This document shows positions 7,746 to 14,951 of a DNA stretch of 17,888 bases, piece after piece (the stretch's first letter is position 1; each line of letters begins with the position of its first letter). A model generated the notes under the pieces. The model ran no database searches and was not told where the DNA came from. It saw only the letters and a program-made list of their open reading frames with translations. The position numbers and the translations under genes were made by a program. This DNA comes from an uncultured bacterium (GTDB lineage: Bacteria > Patescibacteriota > Dojkabacteria > CALFHW01). The stretch lies in contig CALFHW010000028.1 of assembly GCA_937876695.1 (NCBI GenBank), forward strand, positions 1-17,888, in the 5' to 3' direction.

Positions 7746-10349
7746 CTATTTGGCGGCCTTAAAACTTACCCGTCCCTTATTGTCTTGGGCTTCAATGAGT
7801 ACCATCGGAGCACTTTTTTCTTTGCGCCTATTTATCTCAGTCATCAGTCCTGCATCCAACAAGAAATCGGCTAGATTTGTCTCCAATAGCTCCTGTACCT
7901 TACGACGAATATTGCGCGCACCATAGTCTTTGCTATAGCCCTCTTTAGCTATTCTATCCACTAGTGCGCTGCTTACTTTAAGCAGCATGTGCCTGTCTTC
8001 CAGCCTCTGGTTTAGCTCTTGGATGCGTAGCTTCGCAATCGAATTCATGTCTTTCTCATTTAGCCCGCGGTAGACGATGATTTCGTCGATTCTATTGATA
8101 AATTCAGGTCTGAGATAATCCTTCAACTCGCCCATCACCCTCTCGCGCATATGGTCATAAGCATCGTCCAGTTTAGCCGACAATTTTGCGTCAAAATCAA
8201 CCTGGAAACCCAAGACTTTATCCGAAGCAATCGCCTCAGCTCCAATATTTGAAGTCATAATCACTACTGCGTTGCGGAAGCTCACTTTACGTCCTCTGCT
8301 GTCCTGCAGATACCCTTCTTCCAGCACCTGCAATAGGACATTCAGTAGCTCTGGATGTGCCTTCTCGATCTCATCAAATAGCACAACTGTGTATGGTTTC
8401 TGCCTAATTTGCTCGGAAATATTACCGCCATCCTGATAGCCCACATATCCTGGAGGCGAGCCGATAATTTTCGAAATACTGTGTTGCTCCATCATTTCGC
8501 TCATATTCACCTGGATCAGTGCTGATTCTTTGCCAAACATCTGTTTGGCAATAACCTTGGCAGTTTCAGTTTTGCCGACGCCAGTAGGCCCGAGAAACAG
8601 GAAAGACGCCAGCGGTCTTTTGACGTCATTTAGACCCAATCTAGAGCGTTTTAAGGCGGCAGAAACACGGGTGAGAGCGTCACCCTGTCCGATTATTTGC
8701 TCCGATAATACCCTCTCTACATCGGCAATACTGCGCAGGTCCCCTGCAGTAAGCGTGCCTACGGGAATCTTAGTCCAGTCGGAGATTATCTCGCGAATAT
8801 CCTCGGGAACAACCTTATAGCGGGTGCTGACCTTGGAGCGGACCTTTGTCTGCTTCTTGATTTTTTGCTCAACCTCAGATTCTAGCTCTCTCAACTTACT
8901 GGCAGTTTCCAGATCTCCATCGCGCAACGCCTGGGCTTTTCTTTCAGCGAGATTGACCAGCGCGCCTTCAAATTCCTGGTTCACAACTTCTTTGCCATCG
9001 CGCATGATTTTACGCTTAGCGGCCGCCTCATCGATCAAGTCAATCGCCTTGTCAGGTAGTCTTCTATCATTGACATATCGCGCAGATAACTTCACCGCCT
9101 CTTGCATTGCCTCAGGGGTGATCTTTACCCTGTGGTAGCTCTCAAATCGGGGCGCTAGCAGCTCCAACACCTTCAGGGTACTCTCTTGGTCCAACTCTTC
9201 CACCTTTATAGGCTGAAATCTCCTGCTGAGCGCGCCGTCCTCTTCAAAATAGCGACGGTACTCATCAGTAGTGGTGGCGCCAATTACGCGCAAATCCCCC
9301 GAGGTCAGGTAAGGCTTAAGCAAATTGGCTACATCGCCACTGCCCCCCATAGCTCCTGCACCTACAATTGTATGGATTTCATCGATGAATATAGCTTTGT
9401 TTTCAGACTTTTGAATGTCGTTCATAATTGCCATCAATCTGTCCTCCACATCGCCTCTAACCTTGGCGCCAGCAATGATGGCAGCTACGTCGATTTGGAT
9501 AATTTCAAGATTGCGCAGCGATTTTGGTACGTCACCTGCCACGATTTGGCTCACTAGACCCTCAATCACCGCTGTTTTACCCACTCCAGATTCGCCAATT
9601 AAGATAGGGTTATTCTTAGTTTGCCTGCTGAGAATGTGTATCACCCGGCTAATTTCCTTCTCTCTACCTAAAACAGGCATATACTTCTTGTTCTTTGCAA
9701 TTTCGTTCATACTTTTGCCAAAGAATTCCAAAGCTCCCGTAGGGCCTTCAGAGTCCTCGCCCATCTGCCCTGTCGCTGCAGCAGAAGCCGCGCCCATAGG
9801 CTGATATGAGCCAAAGCTGAGTAACTCAGATTTGACCTTCTCGTAACCAAGTGCAGCCTCTTCCAGATCTTTAACGAACTGTAGGTGCCCCGCCTTAAGC
9901 ATTGCCAGCAATATGTGTTCGCAACCAGTGTAGACGTGATCTAGGCTCGATGCCTCGATAAATGCCTCACCTAATACTTTCTTGTAGTCATCGGAAGGCG
10001 CAAGGTACATACCTGCAGCAAGTTTAGGTGGGAAAGAAAGCGCCGCGTCTGCTGTGGCGACTACCTGCGCTGCATCCTTGGCTGCCGCCGAACCCTCTAA
10101 AACCGCCTTGGCTGTGCTCGCTAAGTCTATACCCAACTTCTCCAGCAATCTCGCTGCTAGGTTGTTCTTGGTAAGTAGCAGCGCCGCAAATAAGTGCCTT
10201 GGCTGAATAGACCTTTCAGTATTGGCTTTGTCTTGTCCAGCTAGTTCGTATGACTTTAAGATTGCCTTGCGAGCGTTATCAGTCAGCCTATCAAATAAGC
10301 CACTAGCAATCGGATCCATACCCCACGAGTTAGTTTTTTTGTTATTCAT
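7746..10349 (-). CDS. clpC: ATP-dependent Clp protease ATP-binding subunit ClpC
   Basis: 867 residues. A doubled Clp N-domain covers about 15-180. The first AAA+ module has Walker A GESGVGKT (252-259) and Walker B AIFIDE (319-324). A UVR-like helical middle region (about 455-500) marks the ClpC rather than ClpB type, which would have a long coiled-coil wing. The second AAA+ module has GPTGVGKT (587-594), VVLFDE (655-660) and the sensor-2 GARNIRR (810-816). An LGF tripeptide at 713-715 sits where ClpP-interacting unfoldases carry their docking loop, so partnership with ClpP is expected; clpP is not in the window. The protein unfolds substrates for degradation. The ATG lies 6 nt after a probable -10 box, suggesting leaderless translation; M11 is a possible alternative start. 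Downstream radA repeats the clpC-radA order of Gram-positive stress operons. Confidence 0.95.
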   Translation of the reverse strand: MNNKKTNSWGMDPIASGLFDRLTDNARKAILKSYELAGQDKANTERSIQPRHLFAALLLTKNNLAARLLEKLGIDLASTAKAVLEGSAAAKDAAQVVATADAALSFPPKLAAGMYLAPSDDYKKVLGEAFIEASSLDHVYTGCEHILLAMLKAGHLQFVKDLEEAALGYEKVKSELLSFGSYQPMGAASAAATGQMGEDSEGPTGALEFFGKSMNEIAKNKKYMPVLGREKEISRVIHILSRQTKNNPILIGESGVGKTAVIEGLVSQIVAGDVPKSLRNLEIIQIDVAAIIAGAKVRGDVEDRLMAIMNDIQKSENKAIFIDEIHTIVGAGAMGGSGDVANLLKPYLTSGDLRVIGATTTDEYRRYFEEDGALSRRFQPIKVEELDQESTLKVLELLAPRFESYHRVKITPEAMQEAVKLSARYVNDRRLPDKAIDLIDEAAAKRKIMRDGKEVVNQEFEGALVNLAERKAQALRDGDLETASKLRELESEVEQKIKKQTKVRSKVSTRYKVVPEDIREIISDWTKIPVGTLTAGDLRSIADVERVLSEQIIGQGDALTRVSAALKRSRLGLNDVKRPLASFLFLGPTGVGKTETAKVIAKQMFGKESALIQVNMSEMMEQHSISKIIGSPPGYVGYQDGGNISEQIRQKPYTVVLFDEIEKAHPELLNVLLQVLEEGYLQDSRGRKVSFRNAVVIMTSNIGAEAIASDKVLGFQVDFDAKLSAKLDDAYDHMRERVMGELKDYLRPEFINRIDEIIVYRGLNEKDMNSIAKLRIQELNQRLEDRHMLLKVSSALVDRIAKEGYSKDYGARNIRRKVQELLETNLADFLLDAGLMTEINRRKEKSAPMVLIEAQDNKGRVSFKAAK

Positions 10350-10355
10350 GTAGAT

Positions 10356-10385
10356 ATTTTAACAGCGCAAGGCTCAAATTAGCAA
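10356..10385 (-). promoter_or_regulatory. Candidate leaderless promoter of clpC
   Basis: On the minus strand TTGCTA (10380-10385, 4 of 6) and TAAAAT (10356-10361, 5 of 6) are 18 bp apart. Only 6 nt separate the -10 box from the clpC ATG, so transcription would begin at or next to the start codon. No Shine-Dalgarno is present, which agrees. The promoter sits just past the rpsA terminator. Confidence 0.55.
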
Positions 10386-10402
10386 CCGAAAACTTCAAGT
10401 GC

Positions 10403-10432
10403 TAAAAAGGAGCGCCTTATCAGCGCTCCTTT
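10403..10432 (-). terminator. Intrinsic terminator after rpsA
   Basis: A perfect 10-bp stem, AAAGGAGCGC with GCGCTCCTTT (10406-10415 and 10423-10432), has a 7-nt loop. On the minus strand it runs into TTTTTAG. It lies 28 bp past the rpsA stop and separates that gene from clpC. In the plus direction the stem is followed by few T, so it acts mainly leftward. Confidence 0.9.
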
Positions 10433-10460
10433 GAAAATCACTATTTGAATTGTACTTTGC

Positions 10461-11732
10461 CTACTTGGCTTCCTGCGCGCTGTCCTCGTCGCTCTCACCC
10501 AATAATGCCTGCAGACTTTCCATTTCAGGTGAAATATCTCTCTTCTTGGCGCTGCCAAGGCCTTTGCCGACTCTCTTAAGTGAGAGGCCCAAGTGCCTGT
10601 CTTCGCGTGAAATTGAGATAATCATCAACTTAACATCCTGGCCTTCAGCCACGATATCTGCTGGATTCTTCACAAGTTTGTCAGATAGCTCTGAGATGTG
10701 CACCAAACCGTTTAAGCCCTCGCCAATTCTTACGAATGCGCCGTACTCAACGATCTTGGTGACTACACCCTCGACAGTTTGACCAACTTCAAAACCTGCT
10801 ACCAATTTATCCCATGGGTCATCTTGTAATCTCTTGATTGAGTAAGCAACACGCTTACCTTCATCTTGGATGCCGATGATCTGCACCTTAACTTTATCTC
10901 CTGGTTTGTAGAAATCAGCTGGATTGCTGACCTTATCCCAAGAAATTTCAGATAAATGCACTAGACCCTCTAGACCCTGAGCATTGACGAATAGACCAAA
11001 TGGAGCAATTCCAGTAACTTCAGCTTCTAGCTCACTGCCGACCTTAGCAGCAGACAAAGTCTCGCCTCTAAGCAGCATATCTGTACCTGAAGTGACCATC
11101 TTTTCAGAGAAAATAACTCTATTCTTCTCACGATCGATCTCGATAATCTTCACTTCTAGTTCCTGTCCAATTAGCTCTGCTAGCTTGTTTTGTAGATCCT
11201 GTGAAGCCTGGGACTTATCTTGGTAACCGCCTTGAGCGAATATTCTACCGCTGTCTAATTGTGAGGTAGGAATAAAGCCGCGAAGACCGCCTCCGATGTC
11301 CACGATCAATCCGCCTGCGTTGGCTTCTAGAGCCTTAACATTTAGTGATGCGTCGCCATCTTGAGCTTCCTTAAGTGTATGCCATCTGCGAGCGCTGCCA
11401 GTTCTGCGGATTGAAAGCTCAATCTGCCCCTTGTCGTTCTCACCCTTGATAACATAGACCAATATCTCGTCGTCTACTTTCTTATCAAACTTCTCACCTT
11501 CTAATTTTAGTTCCCTTCCGGAAACTACACCTTCTGCCCTACCGCCTACATCTACAAGGACTTCGCCACGGGTTAGACCGACGATCTTACCGGTGAGGAT
11601 TTTTCCTCTAGTGAATGTGGATGGTGGATTCTCGATGTTTTGCAGATAATCTGCGAGTTGAACGCTGATTTTTTGATCAACGACGAACTCAGGCATCTGC
11701 CTGATTCTCTTTGCATTCTTTGATTTTGCCAT
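10461..11732 (-). CDS. rpsA: 30S ribosomal protein S1 (four S1 domains)
   Basis: 423 residues with four OB-fold S1 domains at about 40-108, 125-210, 232-301 and 317-387. The last two are the most canonical, for example GIAPFGLFVN...GLVHLSEIS and VEYGAFVRIGEGLNGLVHISEL. A basic N-terminus (MAKSKNAKRIRQ) and an acidic C-terminal tail (LLGESDEDSAQEAK) frame them. S1 binds mRNA on the small ribosomal subunit and helps initiation on weakly structured or SD-poor messages. Six domains are usual in proteobacteria; four are common in other bacteria. It is transcribed alone: a divergent promoter region lies upstream and a strong terminator downstream. No Shine-Dalgarno is close to the ATG. The family is certain, though a non-ribosomal S1-domain paralogue cannot be fully excluded. 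Confidence 0.92.
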   Translation of the reverse strand: MAKSKNAKRIRQMPEFVVDQKISVQLADYLQNIENPPSTFTRGKILTGKIVGLTRGEVLVDVGGRAEGVVSGRELKLEGEKFDKKVDDEILVYVIKGENDKGQIELSIRRTGSARRWHTLKEAQDGDASLNVKALEANAGGLIVDIGGGLRGFIPTSQLDSGRIFAQGGYQDKSQASQDLQNKLAELIGQELEVKIIEIDREKNRVIFSEKMVTSGTDMLLRGETLSAAKVGSELEAEVTGIAPFGLFVNAQGLEGLVHLSEISWDKVSNPADFYKPGDKVKVQIIGIQDEGKRVAYSIKRLQDDPWDKLVAGFEVGQTVEGVVTKIVEYGAFVRIGEGLNGLVHISELSDKLVKNPADIVAEGQDVKLMIISISREDRHLGLSLKRVGKGLGSAKKRDISPEMESLQALLGESDEDSAQEAK

Positions 11733-11791
11733 ATTTTTTGTAAACTTGCGGGTTTGAATTAGCTTGCGCCTCCCTCAAGTCTTCCACATAT

Positions 11792-11821
11792 ATAATAACA
11801 TGCTGATCCATACAAATTCAA
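11792..11821 (-). promoter_or_regulatory. Candidate rpsA promoter
   Basis: On the minus strand TTGAAT (11816-11821) and TATTAT (11792-11797) are 18 bp apart. Transcription from near 11785 would give a leader of about 50 nt. That leader holds GAGGGAGG (minus strand of 11769-11776), complementary to the 16S tail but about 36 nt from the ATG, too far for normal initiation. Confidence 0.45.
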
Positions 11822-11887
11822 GTGCTCTATCCTTACTATAGATTGACCTGGTGGCAATGAATATGGGAATATATATCTCAGTGCTCA

Positions 11888-11909
11888 TGGGATAATATAT
11901 TGATAGGAG
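11888..11909 (+). promoter_or_regulatory. Extended -10 box and Shine-Dalgarno of the guanylate-kinase-like gene
   Basis: TGG-GATAAT (11888-11896) resembles an extended -10 element; no convincing -35 is seen at the right distance, though TTGACC occurs farther up at 11843-11848. AGGAG at 11905-11909 is 3 nt before the ATG. It is the clearest Shine-Dalgarno in the window and supports the start at 11913, although the spacing is tight. Confidence 0.45.
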
Positions 11910-11912
11910 ACA

Positions 11913-12527
11913 ATGAAGCTTAAAGGGCTGATAATTAGCGGCATACCTGGAGTTGGCAAGAGTTATTTAGAGTCTCAGTTAAGCGAGTACCCTGAATTCT
12001 ACCGCATTCCCAAGTACACTGACCGCATGGCTAGGCCTACTGAAAGCAAAAGTACTACTGTCAGCATTAGTAAGGATGAGTATGATTCCAAGCTACGCGC
12101 GGGCGAATTTTTACACACCGTCAAATTCATGAATCACAGTTATGGTTGGCTTAAGAAAGATGCCGAAAAGCACAGCGACAAGATTCTGATGCTCAGTCTC
12201 ACTCCATCTGCATTGGAAGCAGCGCTGGAATCCCTGCCGGGCTTCATCCCAGTATTCCTAGCCGCCTCTACCCATGAATTCGATTTATTAAGAGCCAGAA
12301 TGAGGCAACGTGAGGACTGGCAGGCCATGACGGAGAGCGAGCGCAAAATGCTGGATGTCAAAATATCGGCATATCTAGAACTTTCCAGAGACGATATCAG
12401 TAGCAGATTTGGGTATGAAATGCTTACGGAAAGTTACAGTGGCAAGACTTTTGATATGGTCTCCGATAGCACTGTGCACGAGGAAGTCATTCCTTGGATA
12501 CTGAAGAAGTACGGGGTCAATGTCTAA
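11913..12527 (+). CDS. Guanylate-kinase-like P-loop nucleotide kinase
   Basis: 204 residues. A P-loop GIPGVGKS (10-17) opens the protein. TDRMARPTE (36-44) aligns with the TTR-x-x-R-x-x-E GMP-binding segment of guanylate kinases, and GEFLHTVKFMNHSYG (64-78) with the gefle-a-v-g-n-YGT segment. Arginines in RARMRQRED (99-107) are placed like the lid. The length is right for Gmk, which phosphorylates GMP to GDP. Substitutions such as TDR for TTR and a non-canonical SG-P-SG P-loop make it divergent. It may be the cell's Gmk or a paralogue acting on another nucleotide. It stands between the divergent rpsA and a convergent small gene whose stop overlaps its own by 4 bp. Confidence 0.65.
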   Translation: MKLKGLIISGIPGVGKSYLESQLSEYPEFYRIPKYTDRMARPTESKSTTVSISKDEYDSKLRAGEFLHTVKFMNHSYGWLKKDAEKHSDKILMLSLTPSALEAALESLPGFIPVFLAASTHEFDLLRARMRQREDWQAMTESERKMLDVKISAYLELSRDDISSRFGYEMLTESYSGKTFDMVSDSTVHEEVIPWILKKYGVNV

Positions 12528-12871
12528 TAATTCACCACATTTCCAGAGACTGCACCTGCCCTGCGTTCGATCTTCTTGCGCAGGTATTTGAGCATTTCGC
12601 GCAGTCCATCGCGGTCTCTTACTCCTAGTTCACTAAACTGCCTGTCCAAAATCAATCCTTCAAGCTCTTGCAATTTTTCTAGTGATTGCACAAAACCCTC
12701 TGCGCTCTCTTGGTTACTCTCGCTGTATGTCTGCGCGAGCTGTTCACCGATAAATGCTATACCGAGGGTGAATTGCTTGAACACGTAGCTGACCTTAACT
12801 TCTTCGTTGGCAGATGGATCGGCTTGCTGTCCGTCTGTCTGCCCACTGCCAATAATCTGAATGTCGTCCAT
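12524..12871 (-). CDS. Small helical protein of unknown function
   Basis: 115 residues, family not recognised. An acidic, Gln-rich N-terminus (MDDIQIIGSGQTDGQQAD) is followed by a mostly helical region from about residue 27 to 106 with FKQFTLGIAFIGEQLAQTY and a charged KYLRKKIERRAG end. There is no signal peptide or membrane helix. It is probably a real gene. Its stop (TAG) overlaps the convergent guanylate-kinase-like stop by 4 bp. Its start abuts a divergent promoter, with TATCAT 6 nt before the ATG as in clpC. The DNA is not otherwise covered by a better frame, because the overlapping plus-strand EamA frame starts later. Confidence 0.65.
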   Translation of the reverse strand: MDDIQIIGSGQTDGQQADPSANEEVKVSYVFKQFTLGIAFIGEQLAQTYSESNQESAEGFVQSLEKLQELEGLILDRQFSELGVRDRDGLREMLKYLRKKIERRAGAVSGNVVNY

Positions 12872-12905
12872 ATTTTTATGATAACATCTAGCATGTTAAT
12901 TGCAA
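12872..12905. promoter_or_regulatory. Overlapping divergent promoters with leaderless starts
   Basis: The 21 bp between the two start codons must serve both genes. On the minus strand TTGCAA (12900-12905), 16 bp and TATCAT (12878-12883) precede the ATG at 12871 by 6 nt. On the plus strand TATGAT (12877-12882) or TAACAT (12882-12887) precedes the ATG at 12893 by 10 or 5 nt. The two -10 boxes occupy nearly the same bases, so the genes probably compete for polymerase. Confidence 0.45.
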
Positions 12906-13771
12906 TAATCGGCAGTATCATGAGTGCGGTAGGCTTTGGCACGGCCAACATTGTAATAAAAAAGTACACCGAAAAGCTCACTCTCGGCCAAACTCTATTG
13001 AACTCAATGCTGGCTGGGGTTGTCATTCTAGCAATTTGGACCTTGCTATCCGGGCTTCCAGGGGATTTCTCTGGCAGTTATCTAGAAAAATTTTTAATTC
13101 TGGGAATTGGCGATGCGTGTCTCTACCTCTTCTTGTACAAAACTCTGCGCGTGAGCAACGTCACCATCGCCTCCACCATAATGAGTGTCTACCCAATCCT
13201 ATCGACATTTTATGCTGTGCTGGTATTGAGCGAGCAAGTGAGCGTAGTTACCTTTGTGGTAATTGTATTGATAGTAATCTCGGCAATTCTGGTGGGGATT
13301 GACTGGGAGAATGTGATCAAAGACGGTTTTGATAAGGGGGATCTAACCAAAGGCATCGGCTGGATCGCGATCACTACTCTACTACACGCTCTCTACTTCC
13401 CTGCCCTCAGCGACTACATGGGCAGCGGAGATTGGGGTTTCAAGCTTCTGGGAGTGAAGGTTGTCGCGCTATTATTGTTAGGAGTGTTTTTCTTGAGGCG
13501 CGAAAAAAGAATTCCACTACTTTACCATCGCGCCGCCAAGGTCTGGCCGTTAGTTCTATTGGGCCTACTAGAGACCTTTGGCTGGATCGGCTTAAGTTGG
13601 GCCTCTGAAAGCACAGAAGGCATGACTTCTATAATCGTTGCCCTAGGCAGCGCCGCGCCCATTGTAACAGCAGTTTTAGCCTTCTTTGTGCTCAAGGAGA
13701 AGCTGAAGCCGTTACAATACCTAGGTATAGTGATCATGATGGCCAGTATCATGGCCCTGGCAGTCATTTAA
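12893..13771 (+). CDS. EamA/DMT-superfamily transporter
   Basis: 292 residues from the ATG at 12893, with about ten hydrophobic helices arranged as two five-helix halves, the pattern of the drug/metabolite transporter superfamily. The first half runs from MLIAIIGSIMSAVGFGTANIV through the helix ending about residue 118. The second begins near GWIAITTLLHALYF and ends YLGIVIMMASIMALAVI. The family moves small organic solutes; the substrate cannot be told. The frame is open far upstream (a start at 12686 is possible), but that extension is hydrophilic and overlaps the opposite gene, so it is rejected. ATG 12878 is a second choice. The gene lies 31 bp upstream of mvaD on the same strand and may be cotranscribed with it. 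Confidence 0.82.
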   Translation: MLIAIIGSIMSAVGFGTANIVIKKYTEKLTLGQTLLNSMLAGVVILAIWTLLSGLPGDFSGSYLEKFLILGIGDACLYLFLYKTLRVSNVTIASTIMSVYPILSTFYAVLVLSEQVSVVTFVVIVLIVISAILVGIDWENVIKDGFDKGDLTKGIGWIAITTLLHALYFPALSDYMGSGDWGFKLLGVKVVALLLLGVFFLRREKRIPLLYHRAAKVWPLVLLGLLETFGWIGLSWASESTEGMTSIIVALGSAAPIVTAVLAFFVLKEKLKPLQYLGIVIMMASIMALAVI

Positions 13772-13802
13772 AGTATAAGTTAATTGATTTAGTGTAAATA
13801 TT

Positions 13803-14951
13803 ATGTCTACCAATAGAATGCGCGCAACCACGGTTTCGCCAGCAAATATCGCCTTTATCAAGTACTGGGGTAGAAGGAATCATGATCTATTTATCCCACT
13901 GAGCACCACCAATTCTATGAATTTATCCAGTTGCACAGCTACCACTACTGTGGAGTTTTCGGAAGAATTTGGAGATAGCGATAGGATTACGATTTCCGGG
14001 CAAGATGGAAGTAGCAAAACTATGGAACTGCCTTTTGAGAGCGCGGTTGGTAAAAATAAGAAGGTTAAAGACCGCAAATACGAGCAATCACCAGCAGTTC
14101 TAGACGAAAAATCAGCAGAGCTATTTCGTACTCTAGAGCGCATTCGCGCGCTCTACAGCCAGGAAAACGGCAGGCAGCTGCCTGCTGCTAAGGTTAGCTC
14201 TACCCTATCTTTTCCTATGTCGGCAGGAATCGCTTCTTCGGCAGCCGGGATATCTGCTTTTACTGCTGCAGGGCTGGTGGCTGCGGGGTTAGAGAGATAT
14301 TTCGATGATAAGCAAGAACTATCTAGACAGGTGCGCAAAACAGGCTCTGCTTCGGCAGCCAGATCGGTACTAGGCGGCTTTACCGAGCTGTTGGTAGCTG
14401 GCAGTGAAGTCAATCCTGGCGATATTGAAGCTCAAGATCAATCTAGCTATGCCGCACAGATTGCAGATGAAAATCATTGGGATCTCACTGATATTACAGT
14501 AGTCACCGAAAGCAGCAGCAAGAAAGTCTCTAGCTCTCGTGGGCATGAACTGGCAGAAACCAGTCCGCTGCTAAACGCTAGAATTTCTTATCTCGAGGGT
14601 AAGCCCGACAAAGCCAGGCAGGCCATCCTCGACCGCGATTTTACAACACTAGCGGACTTAGCAGAAGCCGATTGGATAAACATGTTTGCGGTGATGATGA
14701 CCTCTAAGCCAGCGATTTTCTACTTCAATCCTGGCTCAATTGCGCTCTACCACAAGGTTCAAGAATTGCGCGCTAGCGGTTTGGAGGTATTTTGCACTTA
14801 TGACGCCGGACCCAATCCTCATCTAATTTGCACAAGCTCCTCGCTAAGCCAAATCAGACAGGCACTTAAGGATACCGACGTGGCCAGCTACATCAACTTC
14901 ACGCTGGAAAGTAAACCGGCTGCAGGAACTCAGTTAATTGAGAAAATATGA
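13803..14951 (+). CDS. mvaD: Diphosphomevalonate decarboxylase (GHMP family)
   Basis: 382 residues. It carries the family marks in order: SPANIAFIKYWGR (12-24), the P-S-T-T-N-S-M-N-L stretch (32-40), the GHMP glycine loop FPMSAGIASSAAG (137-149), GSASAARSVLGGF (181-193), KKVSSSRGHE (240-249), and YDAGPNPHL (333-341) with the catalytic Asp at 334. The enzyme uses ATP to turn mevalonate diphosphate into isopentenyl diphosphate. Two positions differ from the usual GSGSA(C/S)RS motif (S-A-S-A-A-R-S), which leaves room for a related decarboxylase acting on mevalonate phosphate. The stop overlaps the next start as ATGA, so the pair is translationally coupled. TAGTGT lies 7 nt before the ATG and no Shine-Dalgarno is visible. 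Confidence 0.9.
   Translation: MSTNRMRATTVSPANIAFIKYWGRRNHDLFIPLSTTNSMNLSSCTATTTVEFSEEFGDSDRITISGQDGSSKTMELPFESAVGKNKKVKDRKYEQSPAVLDEKSAELFRTLERIRALYSQENGRQLPAAKVSSTLSFPMSAGIASSAAGISAFTAAGLVAAGLERYFDDKQELSRQVRKTGSASAARSVLGGFTELLVAGSEVNPGDIEAQDQSSYAAQIADENHWDLTDITVVTESSSKKVSSSRGHELAETSPLLNARISYLEGKPDKARQAILDRDFTTLADLAEADWINMFAVMMTSKPAIFYFNPGSIALYHKVQELRASGLEVFCTYDAGPNPHLICTSSSLSQIRQALKDTDVASYINFTLESKPAAGTQLIEKI

Noticed and set aside
9186..9804. Plus-strand frames opposite clpC (for example 9186-9557 and 9415-9804)
   Set aside because: They are shadows of a strongly conserved minus-strand AAA+ gene with no independent signal.
12686..12892. N-terminal extension of the EamA transporter from ATG 12686
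   Set aside because: The extra residues are not membrane-like in family fashion and overlap the opposite gene; a start at 12893 begins directly with the first helix.
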